A DNA stretch of 64,000 bases, taken from NCBI GenBank assembly GCA_021234155.1, contig JAJEKV010000053.1:5300488-5364487 (forward strand), given 5' to 3'. Below the pieces are notes generated by a model. The model was not told the origin of the DNA. It searched no databases and saw only the letters and a list, made by a program, of their open reading frames with translations. Below, in pieces: positions 11,294 to 23,134 of this stretch. Every line of letters starts with the position of its first letter. Positions within the stretch are counted from its first letter, which is position 1. Origin of the DNA: Isoetes taiwanensis. Its lineage: Eukaryota > Streptophyta > Lycopodiopsida > Isoetales > Isoetaceae. Made by a program: the position numbers and the translations under genes.

Positions 11294-11627
11294 TTTGCTT
11301 AAAAGATATTCAGGTTATGCAAGACAGTACAGGTTATGCAAGACACGCTGCATGTCTTCACAAGGCACTTCCATTGAACTTGCTGCAGAAGCATTACATT
11401 GTTTGAGGCAGCGAGAGTGAATTAGTTTGGAACTGTAGAAGACCATTTGGATCAACAACTAGCTTAAAAGTTATTCAGGTTATGCAAGACAGTTTTGAAT
11501 TACACGTTGCATGACTTCACAAGGCACTTCCATTGAACTTGCTGCATAAGCATTACATTGTTTGAGGCAGCAACAGTGAATTAGTTTGGAATTATAGAAG
11601 ACCATCTGGATCAACAACTAGCAAACA
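11294..11627. repeat. tandem duplication, ~165-bp unit
   Basis: The unit from ATTCAGGTTATGCAAGACAG through CTTCACAAGGCACTTCCATT and GTTTGAGGCAGC to GGATCAACAACTAGC occurs twice in a row with about 90% identity by eye. The first copy has an extra internal ACAGGTTATGCAAGAC repeat. Confidence 0.8.
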
Positions 11628-12620
11628 ACAGGCACAATACATTTTTCGAGCAAAAAGTAGTAGTTTAAAGAGCAGTTGTCATGTCTCTTCAATTGGTAAA
11701 CTATATATTATATACTATGTTGTTTGAATAGGTTTAGAGTTTATTAAGACATTTTGCCATTGTCACGTGAGTAGCATAGATTAACACCAAAAAACCCATT
11801 GGGCTTCATTTTGCTTTCCCATCCAATGAGGTTATGACGTGTGGCAAATATTATTTGTCTGAAAGTCAAGCAAGAACAACGGCAGATTTTTACTTTCTTT
11901 CCGTCGATCTTACCATGCATTCCATCGATCTTACCCTGGATTCAGGTGCAGAATGAAGCCCAATGGATATTTTCCGTTATGCCAAAGGCCCGTTGGGCTG
12001 TTTTCTGGCCGGTCAAGCTGGCCTTCGCGTTCCGCACGTCGGCCATCTTTCCTGGCCAGGAACAGCCCACTGGGCCTTCCCTTATATATATCTATGTCCT
12101 ACTTATGATAAACATATAGTTTAAGGTATTCTCAGGTTACCGTTTGGGGTTAGCATATACACGATAGGTTGTCAATACAGGTCCATGGCAACATAATTAT
12201 ACATCCCTTCTTAAGTTGCTCAAGTTGCCTTTACTACAATTGTGTTGATGAAATATGGATGGACACGTCTTATAATGTTGTACATGTTTTGCTATTACAA
12301 CGAAACAATTCCAGAAAACAATTGCAACACTACAATTAGTCTAATAACATCCCAATCAAAGACCAAAAAAAAAAGTAAAATAAAAAATACTGTCGACAGA
12401 CAACACAAAGGTATATTCTAACTTCTAACTTCTATCACTAACCAATATGCAATGTAAGAAAGATGAACTGAAGCTCGATGCACTATGATGTATATTTGGT
12501 AAAACAACATTGTCCACATTTGACCATAGCTCTTATGTATAAACTCTCTCTCTCACACTCGAATGGAGATCTATGAAGTTGCATTGCTTAATTCAAGTGT
12601 GATGTCCATTTAAGAGGAAT
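11628..12620. other. intergenic stretch, no gene recognised
   Basis: AT-rich except a GC-rich patch at about 11985-12075 (GGCCGGTCAAGCTGGCC and CCTGGCCAGG palindromes). No domain was recognised in the 92-codon ORF at 11841-12119. Confidence 0.35.
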
Positions 12621-12625
12621 GGGTT

Positions 12626-12730
12626 GCGCATTGGAACTCGATTGATTGTGTGGAAACAGGAAAGATGGCACTTTGATGCGCAATGGAACTTGACTTATTG
12701 TGTGAAAACAGGAAAGATGGCACTTTGATG
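12626..12730. repeat. 52-bp tandem duplication
   Basis: GCGCA(T/A)TGGAACT..GA(T/C)T.ATTGTGTG followed by AAACAGGAAAGATGGCACTT occurs twice consecutively. It lies inside the presumed Helitron body upstream of the 13.19-kb terminus. Confidence 0.75.
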
Positions 12731-13163
12731 CAGATAGAGATAGTGAGTGGGAAAAATATTTTAGATCGCACTTTTATATCATACATTCCAATCATCCCAA
12801 GCAACTCAAAATTGCTATTTCAATTAAAACAAGTGTAGTCTCAACAGGGCCAAACAATATGAAAGGTTGGGATCTACCTATATAAACATGTCTTCACTCA
12901 CGAGCATTCGATATGCGATTTTCCAAAAGCCATAAACTACCACAAGCAGGGAACAATACCTAACTCCATGCATTCCATTATGTCTACCTATTCTATTGAA
13001 CACTATGTTAATGCCCATTTCATGTGATACAGCTAATGCAATGCATCCATTAAACCCTTTACACTTGGCACTACATTACATCTATAAACACAACCACGTT
13101 TATAGCTTATTATTCCATCTACAAACTCCCTCACATCTACTCATTCCACACATCCATGACTAA

Positions 13164-13194
13164 TGCCCGGCATCGCCGGGCACACATTTCTAGT
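13164..13194 (+). mobile_element. Helitron 3' terminus
   Basis: A perfect 8-bp stem with a 3-nt loop, TGCCCGGC-ATC-GCCGGGCA (13164-13182), is followed after 7 bases by CTAG and then T. This is the diagnostic Helitron end: a GC-rich hairpin, a short spacer and CTRR inserted before a target T. The element body lies upstream (left). Its 5' TC end and any Rep/helicase gene were not found, so a non-autonomous element is likely. The predicted boundary is after 13193. Confidence 0.75.
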
Positions 13195-15190
13195 ATTGTT
13201 TAAGTGCTTCATATCCTATGGCTCACATTTTTGTATGCTTCATTTTTAAGTAGCACCATGTTACCTCCATCCTCACTTCTACATACTGACTGGTCTATCA
13301 AACATGTTAGCCAAGAAATCAATGTCATAATGCTGACCAGACTTAATTTGTGCAATCATTATACAGCACAATTGGTGACTATTGGTGACTGATTGGACTC
13401 TTGAACAGAGACAGATAACAGCATCCATCCTCCTGTGATATCAGCATCCATCCTTCTGTGATAACAGCATAGACAGAGATAAAAGAATAAATAGTTGGAC
13501 AAGGCTAAAACAGAGTATTAATTTACCATAAGACTTAGACTTATCCACCATACCATGGATGGCTAAAATAGCTATGAATTAGCATGCTACTACCTCAAGC
13601 ATGTCCTAAATGGTTTCACTAGTATGGAGATTAGTACTTTGTCCGTATCACTGTTTTATATAGTATTAGTGAATTAGGGATCACTCATATTTTCATCCAC
13701 TACACTCGAGATGCTGATAAATCTTCCCTTTCCTTGTTTGCCATGTACATTATTTACATGTTCCATTCAACTGATAAGCCTTCCTTAGTTCTTAACGGGA
13801 GCAAAACAAAAGGCTAAGCCCAAAAAGAGGCCGCTGGAATTTTTGAACGACCATGGCCATCTAACATTCTGAGCTATAGAGCTATAGAGCTGGGCAAAGA
13901 AGATAGATAACAAGTCTGCTGGCACACTGGCAGGTGCTACTTGTCAGCTCTTTTTGTAAGTACAAATTCCAATAATTTTTGTGCCTCACCCATGTTTCAA
14001 ATTATCTTCATTGTATTCCGTCATTATCCTCTTGTTTTATTCCGACTCCAAATTCTTTTGTGTGGCAACTAAAGCCATCGATCAGGATATTGTACAAAAT
14101 CAATCAAGATACTGCCTTATCCATTTTATTAGCCTTGCAAAGGCCACAGCTTAGCATTGTATATGCAGCAACATCAGGTAGACAGCCAGCCTAATCCATC
14201 CTTTTATTTTTATCATCAACAAGGGTGCATTAAGTTATCATATGTGCTGCATGACCGCAGTCATAAAAAAATAATAGTTGGCACAATTTAGACCATGCTT
14301 GCCACTTTCTATTCTTTCATAAACTTTAAGTGCTTCATCTAATGCTGGCTTTAGCATTAGAAAGTTCCTCTTGCAATAGGATAAGCTCAGATCTGAGAGT
14401 ATTTCCAAATAATCTGTAATTGGGCAGCCAAGGCAAAGTTTATGTTGTTATATCTATAGAGATGTGCTATTAGTAGGATACATATAGATTTAGCATTGAT
14501 ATAATGCAGTAGTGTTTATAAGAAAGGGTTCAACTCCCTTTAACTATACAAAGGACTTTTATATGATGTTCTATAGTTGGCTGATGCAATTACCAGTAGT
14601 ATTTATTGGCATTGAGTTCTTCAACTTTCAAATATTGTTCTGGTGTAAAGCCAGAACATAGTCTTCTTGCTGTCATGTCGGCCTACAATCCGCAATCATG
14701 GTGGTGTGATTACCATTAAACAAAATCTTAGGCAAAGCACTGTTCACAAGCCCTTGATTCACTTATTATAGGAAGTGTCTATGACTTTATATAATACATA
14801 GATATTATTATTCAAAAGCCTAGCATCATCTCATTCCGATTCTGCCTATGTCATGACCTGCTCCAATTGGTTCAAGGAGCACCGATCCAAAAACCAAAAA
14901 TGTTATGTGTACTAATAAAATAGAATAAAATGGAATCATCTCCTTCATTTACCTTATCTACCAATGTTATATATCCATGGTTCCGTTCAACTTGAATACC
15001 ATGCACCTCAATAACATGCACTTGAAAATAACATGGTGTTTCGAGGTCTAGGACCATATCCTTGTCCTTCTCAAAAAGGCACCATAGTCTCTTTTCAATA
15101 CAACTATTTCAGAAATGATTCCTAGTCCCCATTCCTGGATATTATTGTTTCACAATGCACACCTCTAAGAAAAAACCATTTCTTGAAGAT
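13195..15190. other. intergenic stretch, no gene recognised
   Basis: AT-rich, with short plus-strand ORFs (13204-13392, 13979-14194) and no recognised domain. It may include upstream exons or the left end of the CACTA element whose gene starts near 15.2 kb, but no CACTA left terminus (CACTACTACAAAA) was seen. Confidence 0.35.
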
Positions 15191-15192
15191 AC

Positions 15193-17128
15193 TTGAATCA
15201 AAATAGTATGAAATCAATACGTAGAATTAAAGCACATGACTTTATCTCATTCTTTCGATTACATTGTTCGTCATCCGTATATGTTACATTTATTTATCTA
15301 TCAGGCCCTACTGCCGAACAAAATGAGAAAAGCATTGAGGCGAAAGAACTATCTTGTGGTCTTATAAACGGAAATGAGGCTTCCGGTAAGTTATTTGCTC
15401 CTTTTTATATTAGTATATATCTATTTTAGTTAAATTACTAACTTTTGAATGCATGAGATGTTGGAAAAGAACAAAACATAGCTATACAACATAAATCCAC
15501 TTACGAAAAAGCACGACGAAACCATTTAAGGAGATTATCAGAGAGTGCCGTGAGAGCAGTTTTGAAGGAGGAAAGGCCGTACAAATTGGAATTTAATGCG
15601 GAAATGATCCCATGTGGTGGCTATAAGAATTACTTTGACAGGAAACTAAATGTACTTATCAAAAAGCATATTGATCTTTCCATCTCAGACATGAGAAAAA
15701 TTCCTAGTGGACAGTTGCACCTTGTGCGGTTAACTTTCTAATAAATTCATATATGCTTTGTCTTCTATGTTTCTTTTGCTAATAAAGAAAATGTATTGAC
15801 TTTTGCTTGTTGAGACTAGGATTGGTTTGTTATTCCATGGGCTGAATGGGACAAAAAGTATTGGCAAAAACGCCTTTCTAAAGGTATTAGAGATGCGAGA
15901 CGAAGTGTTTGTGAGGGGGTCTTGCCAGCAAGGAAGATTGGTGAGAAGCCTACGAAGCCAGAGTGGATGAAAAATGATATGTGGTTCAGATTTCTTGCAT
16001 ATATGGAGACAAGCCAATACAAGGTATACTATTAACCATTTTTACTTACGTTATATAGATAATTTAGATGCAAATACTAAGTTGGATTTTTGTAGAACTC
16101 AAGCACTCATAACAAAAAGGCCAGAGCCGATCAAAAACAAACTGTCAATACGGGAAGAAGGGGTTATGCTGGAACATATATGTATTTGGTAATCTATCTT
16201 GTTTTTAACTTGGGAAATAATTCTATTTAATTGTATAAGTTACACTATGGTTAAAATTTTATAGAAAGAGAAGATGCAAAGGTCACCAACCACAGCTGAA
16301 ATTGCAAATGAAGCTACCAAGGGGAGTCAAACCGCTAGATCTAGAAGAGAAATCAAATAATGTAAGTTCCATTTGTGTTTTTTCAAAACAATATGTTGAA
16401 CTTTCATATGTATTTATTTTATTCACTCTATGTACTTTTAGGAGACATGTGCACCTTCTTCCCCATCTTTCAATATGAAGACTACATGCAAATGTGTTGT
16501 GAAACCGATCCCTCTTTATGAAAGCTTTGAAAAGCCTATAGAAGGTCAAGTTGATGTTACACAATCAGTGAACGATGCTAAATCTGTGCTTCAGGAATTG
16601 CACAAACAAATTGAAAGCTTGTCTATGAAAAAGAAACAACTCGAAGAATAGAATAGAATATAATAGTTTTTTTAGGTCATGGGATATGAATAAAAAGCTA
16701 AGTTGAAAACATCTTCATTAAGTGTTCGTGCTCATTTTATTTTACTTTATAAATCCTTTACAAACGTCGATGTAGGCGGCAAGAAAAGTCATGAATAAAG
16801 AAGCTTCGATTGGAAGCCAAGTAAGTAAATCTTTTTGCTTAGTGAATTATATAATAAGTTCCATTAATCTTCTTCAATGCCTGGACATTAGGGAAGCGCC
16901 ATTCCTAAGTTTAAAAAACAATGCCCGTCGACAAAACATGTCCAGAAAAGTTTTGAGGTAATATCTTTATTTGTGATTCAAGTCCTTAAGTTTTTTGAGA
17001 ATTAATACTTACTCTTCTTCTTGTTTGATTCACATTAGGAGAATAGTGAAGTCCAAATTCTTGATCTAAGAAGTAAATCTGTCATTGGTCATGGAAGAAT
17101 TTTTTCATTGGATCCAAAGATGCGATAA
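15193..17128 (+). pseudogene. CACTA/En-Spm accessory protein (Transposase_24, Ptta-type), nine exons
   Basis: Exons are about 15193-15385, 15458-15723, 15820-16023, 16096-16188, 16265-16361, 16442-16651, 16776-16820, 16892-16957 and 17039-17128, with almost all junctions canonical GT-AG and mostly phase 0. The protein shows KLEFNAEMIPCGGYKNYF, then IPWAEWDKKYW, WFRFLAYMETSQYK and NSSTHNKKARADQKQTVNTG. That is the order seen in plant Ptta/En/Spm (TnpA-like) proteins. It ends in a coiled-coil helix (SVLQELHKQIESLSMKKKQ) and the segment VIGHGRIFSLDPKM. An in-frame TAA at the end of exon 5 and a TAG at 16649 break the frame, so the gene is probably dead or has alternative ends. It sits just inside a CACTA right terminus (17807) on the same strand. 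Confidence 0.7.
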
Positions 17129-17349
17129 ACTCAGTAATTATATGGCCACTATCTTTATTAAGTAATATTTCTCAATAAACTTATTGAGTTATTGTCTATG
17201 ACACTTTGTTGAATGTATTGCTATTGCAAGTTTTATTGCAAACATATTTCTTGTTCATAGTGTCTATAAGTTTGGCACACAATATGATTATTGAATATCC
17301 TTGTGATAATGTATGATACTCAAATCATGTAAAATTGGCAATTCCTTCC

Positions 17350-17780
17350 CATAAATGTGTCATAATGCATGACATATCAATGCCACTTGAATGTCGCAAC
17401 CATTACACATACATGGCACTTGAATGACACAATCATCACATATATATGTCACCTACATGTCACATTAATGGCATTTGAGTGGCACAAGCACCACATATAC
17501 ATGTTAGAATTCATGTCATTTCCATGGCACTTGAATAGCACTATGCATGTCACTTAAAGCACACATGAAAGGCACAACTAAGTCATATATATGTCAAATG
17601 CGTGTCACTTACATGACAGTTGAATGGCATAAACATGTCAGTTAAACGGCACTTAAATGACAAATATTTTGGCCACACAAAAATGGCACAAAAAGGGCAG
17701 AGGATAAAGGGCATAAATTTGCATTAATGGCACACATCAAAAGTGTCATTTGTATACATAAAAAATGACACTTATTTGTG
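17350..17780 (+). repeat. subterminal repeats of a CACTA element
   Basis: Many degenerate copies of the words TGGCACTTGAATG, ATGTCAC and TGGCACA occur at about 15-35-bp spacing, in both orientations (TGGCAC/ATGCCATT). CACTA elements typically have arrays like this next to their ends, bound by the TnpA-type protein, and the preceding gene encodes one. Confidence 0.75.
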
Positions 17781-17807
17781 CCATTTATACGTATTTTTGT
17801 AGTAGTG
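17781..17807 (+). mobile_element. right terminus of a CACTA transposon
   Basis: The sequence ends ...ATACGTATTTTTGTAGTAGTG. Read from outside on the minus strand this is CACTACTACAAAAATACGT, the classic En/Spm terminal inverted repeat. The boundary is 17807, followed by a TTT that may be the 3-bp target duplication. The left terminus was not found, so length is unknown. Confidence 0.8.
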
Positions 17808-18062
17808 TTTTGGAAATTCCAGAATGCCTTGTGGCGCACACCGTGTGTATCGGACCATAGTTGACCAAGAATGATAGGTCTAAATTGTAATATGATAGGT
17901 TAAGTAAGCTTAAAATCTGAAACTGTGCTAGCAAGATATCGAGTAATAGGAAACAATAAATTAAGGGATAAAAAGGGCCACTACTCACGTCGTGCACCAC
18001 AAGAATTTTAGTCGTCCTCCTGGCGCATGCCACGAGTAGTTGACCGTTGACTTTTTAGCTCA
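17808..18062. other. short intergenic stretch
   Basis: No gene recognised. AT-rich flank of the CACTA element. Confidence 0.3.
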
Positions 18063-18074
18063 AAATTTATTTTT

Positions 18075-18198
18075 ATGTAATTGAAGAATTGAACCTCTAA
18101 CATCTTGGCAGCAAATCTATGATCTTACTAATATGCCAAGAGCATTTTAATATTGGCAGCAAATCTATGATCTTACTAATATGCCAAGAGCATTTTAA
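18075..18198 (-). repeat. tRNA-like Pol III head with a 47-bp internal duplication
   Basis: Minus-strand GTTAGAGGTTCAATTC resembles a Pol III B box with T-stem. Upstream of it (plus 18104-18150 and 18151-18198) a 47-bp block, TTGGCAGCAAATCTATGATC...ATTTTAATA, is duplicated in tandem. The block resembles the D-arm/anticodon part of a tRNA-derived SINE head. Confidence 0.45.
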
Positions 18199-18224
18199 TA
18201 ATATTTATTCGACTTTTATTTCTT

Positions 18225-18320
18225 ATGTACAGTACATGACAGTTTTAAGGTTAAGAAAGAAATTTGAACCCTTGATTCTTGGCTCCCAGCCAACAGTACT
18301 TACCATTTGAGGTAGTGTAA
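18225..18320 (-). mobile_element. probable tRNA-derived SINE head
   Basis: The minus strand reads TGGTAAGTACTGTTGG then CTGGGAGCCAAGAATCAAG then GGGTTCAAATTTC. This resembles a tRNA-like region with an A-box-like and a B-box-like element about 40 bases apart. TTGGCTgggAGCCAA forms a hairpin between them. The SINE body and tail are not defined. Confidence 0.45.
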
Positions 18321-21300
18321 TAATAGTGTAATTTTTTATATGTGTTAATCTTGTAGGCTAGCAGCTCAAGGGGACACCACGCAACGTCAACAAAAGGAGC
18401 AACCAAGCTAGACACCCGAGGCTGACCAAGACGAACTTCCAGCTCCCTTGCACTAGTTGGAAAACTTTCATGACTTCATCGGTTCTAAAAATAGGAGATC
18501 ATGATGGAGAGAAGACACATATCAGGGGAGGAACATCTCTGACTTGAAGGCCTATATCAGCATCAGGGGCAAGATCGAGGAGGAGGATAGTCTGTTCGAA
18601 CAAGAACTTCAAATCCATAAACACCTGGAAATCAAAGGAAGAGCGACTTTATTAGTTCAGCAAATGGTGCGAGACTCGGATAGGACCCAAAGGACGGAGG
18701 AGATGACCCAGTCAGTCGGTACAGAACACTCAAAGGCGACCAGAAGGAGCTATGGTAGGTGCAATGGGGACGACCACACTTCGAGACATATGGGAAGCAT
18801 CTCACAACGAAGCAAAGTTCAAGCAACAGGAATCGCGCTTCGAAATTCAACCTGTGGAGAAATGACACTGTCTATCCGCTGATTGCCATCTCAAAGCTTC
18901 GAACGCATGCAAGACTTGCCGACTACACCAACCAGGTGATCCTACTCAAGAAATCAACAACACTACACATCTTCAACCTTGCAACTGCACACTGCATATA
19001 AGGATGCATTCCACACAGCTGGTAAACACATTACGGAGGAGCAATTCCTACTCAAGGCTTCACATCGAGGAACATTTTTTACAACTTGGGATGAAGAGCT
19101 CAGATCGGACAGAAAGATCAACTATAGTAGTAGCATTTCAAGGAATCCTGGAATCAACCAGAACGAGGAATATATAGCAAGTAAGAAGAATCAAACATGA
19201 CAGGAGGAAGGAAAATCCTAAAGGAGTATAAACATTTAAGCATATCCTCTAATGTAATTTGGAAAAATGAATGAATTGAAATCCCAATGTAAGTGTGTAT
19301 ATGTCTATTGTATATCTCGGAAGCTCACACATATAGTATAGAAACATGAGTTTAGGGTTATGTTTTAGGGATCTAGCATGTAGATCAAGAAACTCCATCA
19401 CTTCGACTGCCAAAGGATGAAGCAAATAAGCACAGCTATAGCCCAAGATCAAGTTTTCAAATGGAAGAGAAAGTAAAGGGAGGACAAACAGAGCCCAAGC
19501 AAAGCTTTGACTCCAAACACTTTGGGAAGTGCCCTTAAGTAGAAGATCGCTCATCTAGCACAATGTCATGATGAAAGATAATGTTGGTCGCGTCAAGATC
19601 ATTAGTGCTGCACCATCTAGGTTTTGCACCACGACATCTTTGGGATGCAACTCTACCTCTTGTGGCAGCGGCAACACTTGACGACCTTATGACACGAGTG
19701 TTCTCAATAATAGAAGGAGGAATGACCAGACATCTTCGAGAGAAATAAATAAATAAATAAATAAAACTCGGCCACAATCTTAAGCCGACAGACGTCGAGA
19801 AAGTCTTCGGGATGACCCGACATCAACGAGCCAACTGAGAAGGCAACATTTCGACGACCATAATCCTGCCTTGTGGTGATTAATGGTGATGCTTATAACA
19901 TGCGTCTTAAATGAAGATACACTTACAAAAGGTACCGCAACGATGGATCATTCAACAACTAGGTGATGGCTACGTCAGGTACTCCTACCAGTAATTAGAA
20001 GAGTCGATTGTATGTCTGACATGTACGCCCAAGATAGAAGCATTCGACACCTTAACGACAAAGATAACAATCAAACCACCATCGACAAAAAGACAATCAA
20101 GACAATAGCCAGGTTATTCAAGAACAAAACTAGGTTTAGGACAGAAACTTCTTCAACTCAAGGATCAAGCTACACCGACATAAGGATCCATCATCTCGAT
20201 AGCATAGCCATCAAGAATGAAAGCCATGATGTTTTATTTGCCAAGGAGAGGGATAAACGGCCAGAAACTAGAAGATGGAGAAGTGCTCGCAATCAACTAC
20301 TTCCACGGCATCCATAGAGGCAATATGAAGTTCAAAATTGCTGAGCATGATCAAGTACCACTGGAAGCTACCATAGGATAAGAAGATGGCATAGCATCGT
20401 AGAAGCGACAATGTCCAAGCCATGTGATTGAGAGGATCAAACAAATAAGATTGCAAGCTAGATGGAGAAGTAACTAGGCGAACTGAGCTGAAGAATCGTC
20501 GATTTAACTAGGAACCTTATCAGGATATGGCAACTCGCATGCAACTGGTGAACCCAATAAGAGAACAACTCCTTGGGATTCTAGCCAAAGCAAATGCGCT
20601 CAAGAGACGCCTCCAAATAGCTTCAGACATCGTGGATGGGAGACAACTTTTGCCCAAGAACAAGATCAGAAAATAGACCGGAATACCGAAGCATCAATGG
20701 CCTACGCATCTTTAGTTAGAGTGTGAAGCAAAAGCGTATTGCGTCGTAGTCAACAGATATCGGATCAACGGACCTACACAAAGTATGAGCTGACGTACAA
20801 ATAGGAGGAACATTGACACCACTGCCATGGAATATGTGTGCACCTCAAGAGGAGGCACTTGGGGAGCCTAGTAGCTTTAATAGTAATTGTGATTGTGAAA
20901 GCTATAGACCTTGCACGTATATTCTTCAAGCACCACTGCCAACATTGATAAGTAGATCTTGAAATTTGTGAAGCAAAAAACATGTATCAATAATGGGATT
21001 TGAATCGTTAATGGATTTTCTATCATAGTAGCAGTAGCGCATTTTATGGGGTTTGAGTGCATTGTAACCTAGTAGTGAAGATGGCTCCGAGGAACAAATT
21101 AAAATCACGCAATACCCATAGCGTGCAATTGGTTCTCCTTTGGCCGCCATCATTTTGTGCCTTAGCTTCACATAAGAAGAAGAAATCTTCCTCTTCGTCC
21201 AAAAAAAACAACACCCTAATTTTGGCTCTGGATGGGCATACGCTCACGCTTTGCTAAAAAATGGCCATTAACTTAAAAAAAAAAACAATGAAAGGCACAT

Positions 21301-21729
21301 TACACCATTAAAAACTACCCCACAGGGTCTTTCGCGGACCTTATGATTTGGACATGGGATTGATTTTTGTGTGTAATGGCATGGTTTTTTGTAGAATGGA
21401 AATTTTAAGAGTTTACAAAGGTTGTGGTTTTGTAAAGGATCCCAATTTGGTTAGCAGGGAAAATAACTTGAAATTGAATGGAATGGTGGCAGAGTATCAC
21501 CATGACAAGGTAAATGTGTGATATTCAATCACTCACTATTGTTTAGTTCCGTTCAGTGGAGTTCATTTTGGAAATGAATCTGAGCTTTGTGATAACTTGG
21601 AGTCGGTGCTGACACTATCACTGTCACTGTTCCTTATATAAAGGATTTGAATATGCGGCAACTGGAATTGCTGGTTTCTGAGCAATTCTTGGAAGTGTTG
21701 GTTTCTAAGCAATGTTAGACTAGTTTTTG
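18321..21729. other. unassigned stretch, possibly decayed retroelement or gene debris
   Basis: Less AT-rich than its flanks, with plus-strand open stretches (18544-18882; about 20530-20680 encoding the helical EQLLGILAKANALKRRLQ) and an AATAAATA microsatellite at about 19744-19765 that could be another LINE-like tail. I could not assign any protein domain. 21057-21257 holds a short lysine/serine-rich ORF without recognised function. Confidence 0.35.
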
Positions 21730-23134
21730 ATGGCATCTAGTTTTACGATTGCTTCGATGCGAGTAGAAGAGGTGCGGGTTGAAGACTTGAATTATGCCAA
21801 TGCTTTTAGCCAAAGTAATGATTCTGTTAATTCAGAAATGGAGTTATCTGAATTGGGCAGTCTATTTTATTTGGAGCCAGGCTCAGATGGGACTCCCCGA
21901 GTGCGGCAGCAAAATTGTTTTTCCTTGATGCAATTTTCGGGGAATTGTATACGTGTCCTTGTGCTTGTGCAATATAGACATACAAAGTGGAGGGGCTCCT
22001 GCAAAGAATGTGTTGCGATGGCAGATGTGGTAGATCAATATGCTTGTGAAACCATAGTGGTCAGTGCAGAAGGAAGTGGATTCTGTCGTGCACAACAGTT
22101 CCTTAAGCCCGGAACTTGGTTAGATATCAAGAACTATGGCATTGTGCCTATTGATCATTCCTTTCAGTATGGGGGCTGCGAGGATGTGATACAAATTTTG
22201 CCTCAGACAGAAATTTGTTTTGTTTCAAGTGAGCAGATAATGTTGGAATTGCTGCCTACACGAGGTTTGAATATAGCAGCCTTGTTAGATATGCCATGTC
22301 ATTTGCGAGTCAATGGTAGTATTATGGCTACGATTATCAGATTGGATGAGACAAGGAGTGAGCCTTTGCTGCGTATTGCAGATGGTGTACGAGCTGAAGA
22401 CTCAGTCGACTTGTATTTTTGCAGTGAGAAGAGGTCTTTATTCGAGCGCCTGAAGACTTTGTATTTGTCTGGAGCAAGGCCAGTGGCATTGTTCAAGAGC
22501 ATAACACGTTGCATTGTGTCGAATTCTCGTAGTCTTATCACCACAGGTGCAACTCTAGCGTTTAGGCCTTTGGCGAGTCCTTCTAAGAGCGCATTTCCTA
22601 CTGTTTTTAAATACGATGGTGCTTTTGTTGAATACCTAAGGAATGTTGTTTTCTCGACTCATAATCGGGTGTTGAACGATGGTGAGGTACCATTTTGTAG
22701 TTTCATGTATATGTATTGCATATGTTATGCTTATGTGATTTAGTATTTCCAGAGTTGTGTAATCAATTCTACATGTCGTATGGATCAGATTACAGGGCAG
22801 CTGCAGTTACAGATTACTTCTAAGAGCGTTATCAAGTATGTTTGCAGTAGTTGCTTGGAGGAGAATTGGGTGGATGTTGTATGCATTAGGTGTGGCAGGC
22901 GAGATATAAAAGGACAGTTGACAATATTAGGAAAAATAGTGACGCCAACCAAGGCCGTGCGAATTTCTGTAGGTGGGAAAATTTTGGATGCATTGCGTAT
23001 ACGAAGATGGAGGGACTTTGTCAGTGCTTATGCGTGATCCACATGAGTTGCAGCAAATGCTTTTGCGTAATAGGCTAGTTTACATGTTTCGTGTTAACTA
23101 TGCCGGAGAAATCACGGGGTTCTTAGTTGCTTAG
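21730..23134 (+). CDS. OB-fold / zinc-ribbon protein, RPA1-like or CTC1-like, partial or frameshifted
   Basis: Exon 1 (ATG 21730 to 22686) joins exon 2 (from 22753) across a 66-bp GT-AG intron (GAG|GTACC ... TTTCCAG|AGT) in phase. Exon 1 looks like two beta-rich OB-type segments, for example WLDIKNYGIVPI and SIMATIIRLDETRSEPLLRIADG. Exon 2 has a CxxC-x10-CxxC zinc ribbon (YVCSSCLEENWVDVVCIRCG) followed by GKIVTPTKAVRISVGGKILD. The reading frame stops at 23035-23037, but another frame continues with VYEDGGTLSVLMRDPHELQ to a TAG at 23132, which is what an OB-fold should do next. So there is one frameshift near 22980-23000, real or artefactual. Single-stranded-DNA binding is inferred from fold likeness. 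At about 420-460 aa it is shorter than RPA1 or CTC1, so it may be the 3' part of a longer gene. Confidence 0.5.

Noticed and set aside
21057-21257. Lysine/serine-rich 66-codon ORF
   Set aside because: Low complexity around AAGAAG and an A-run; no conserved domain and no gene context.
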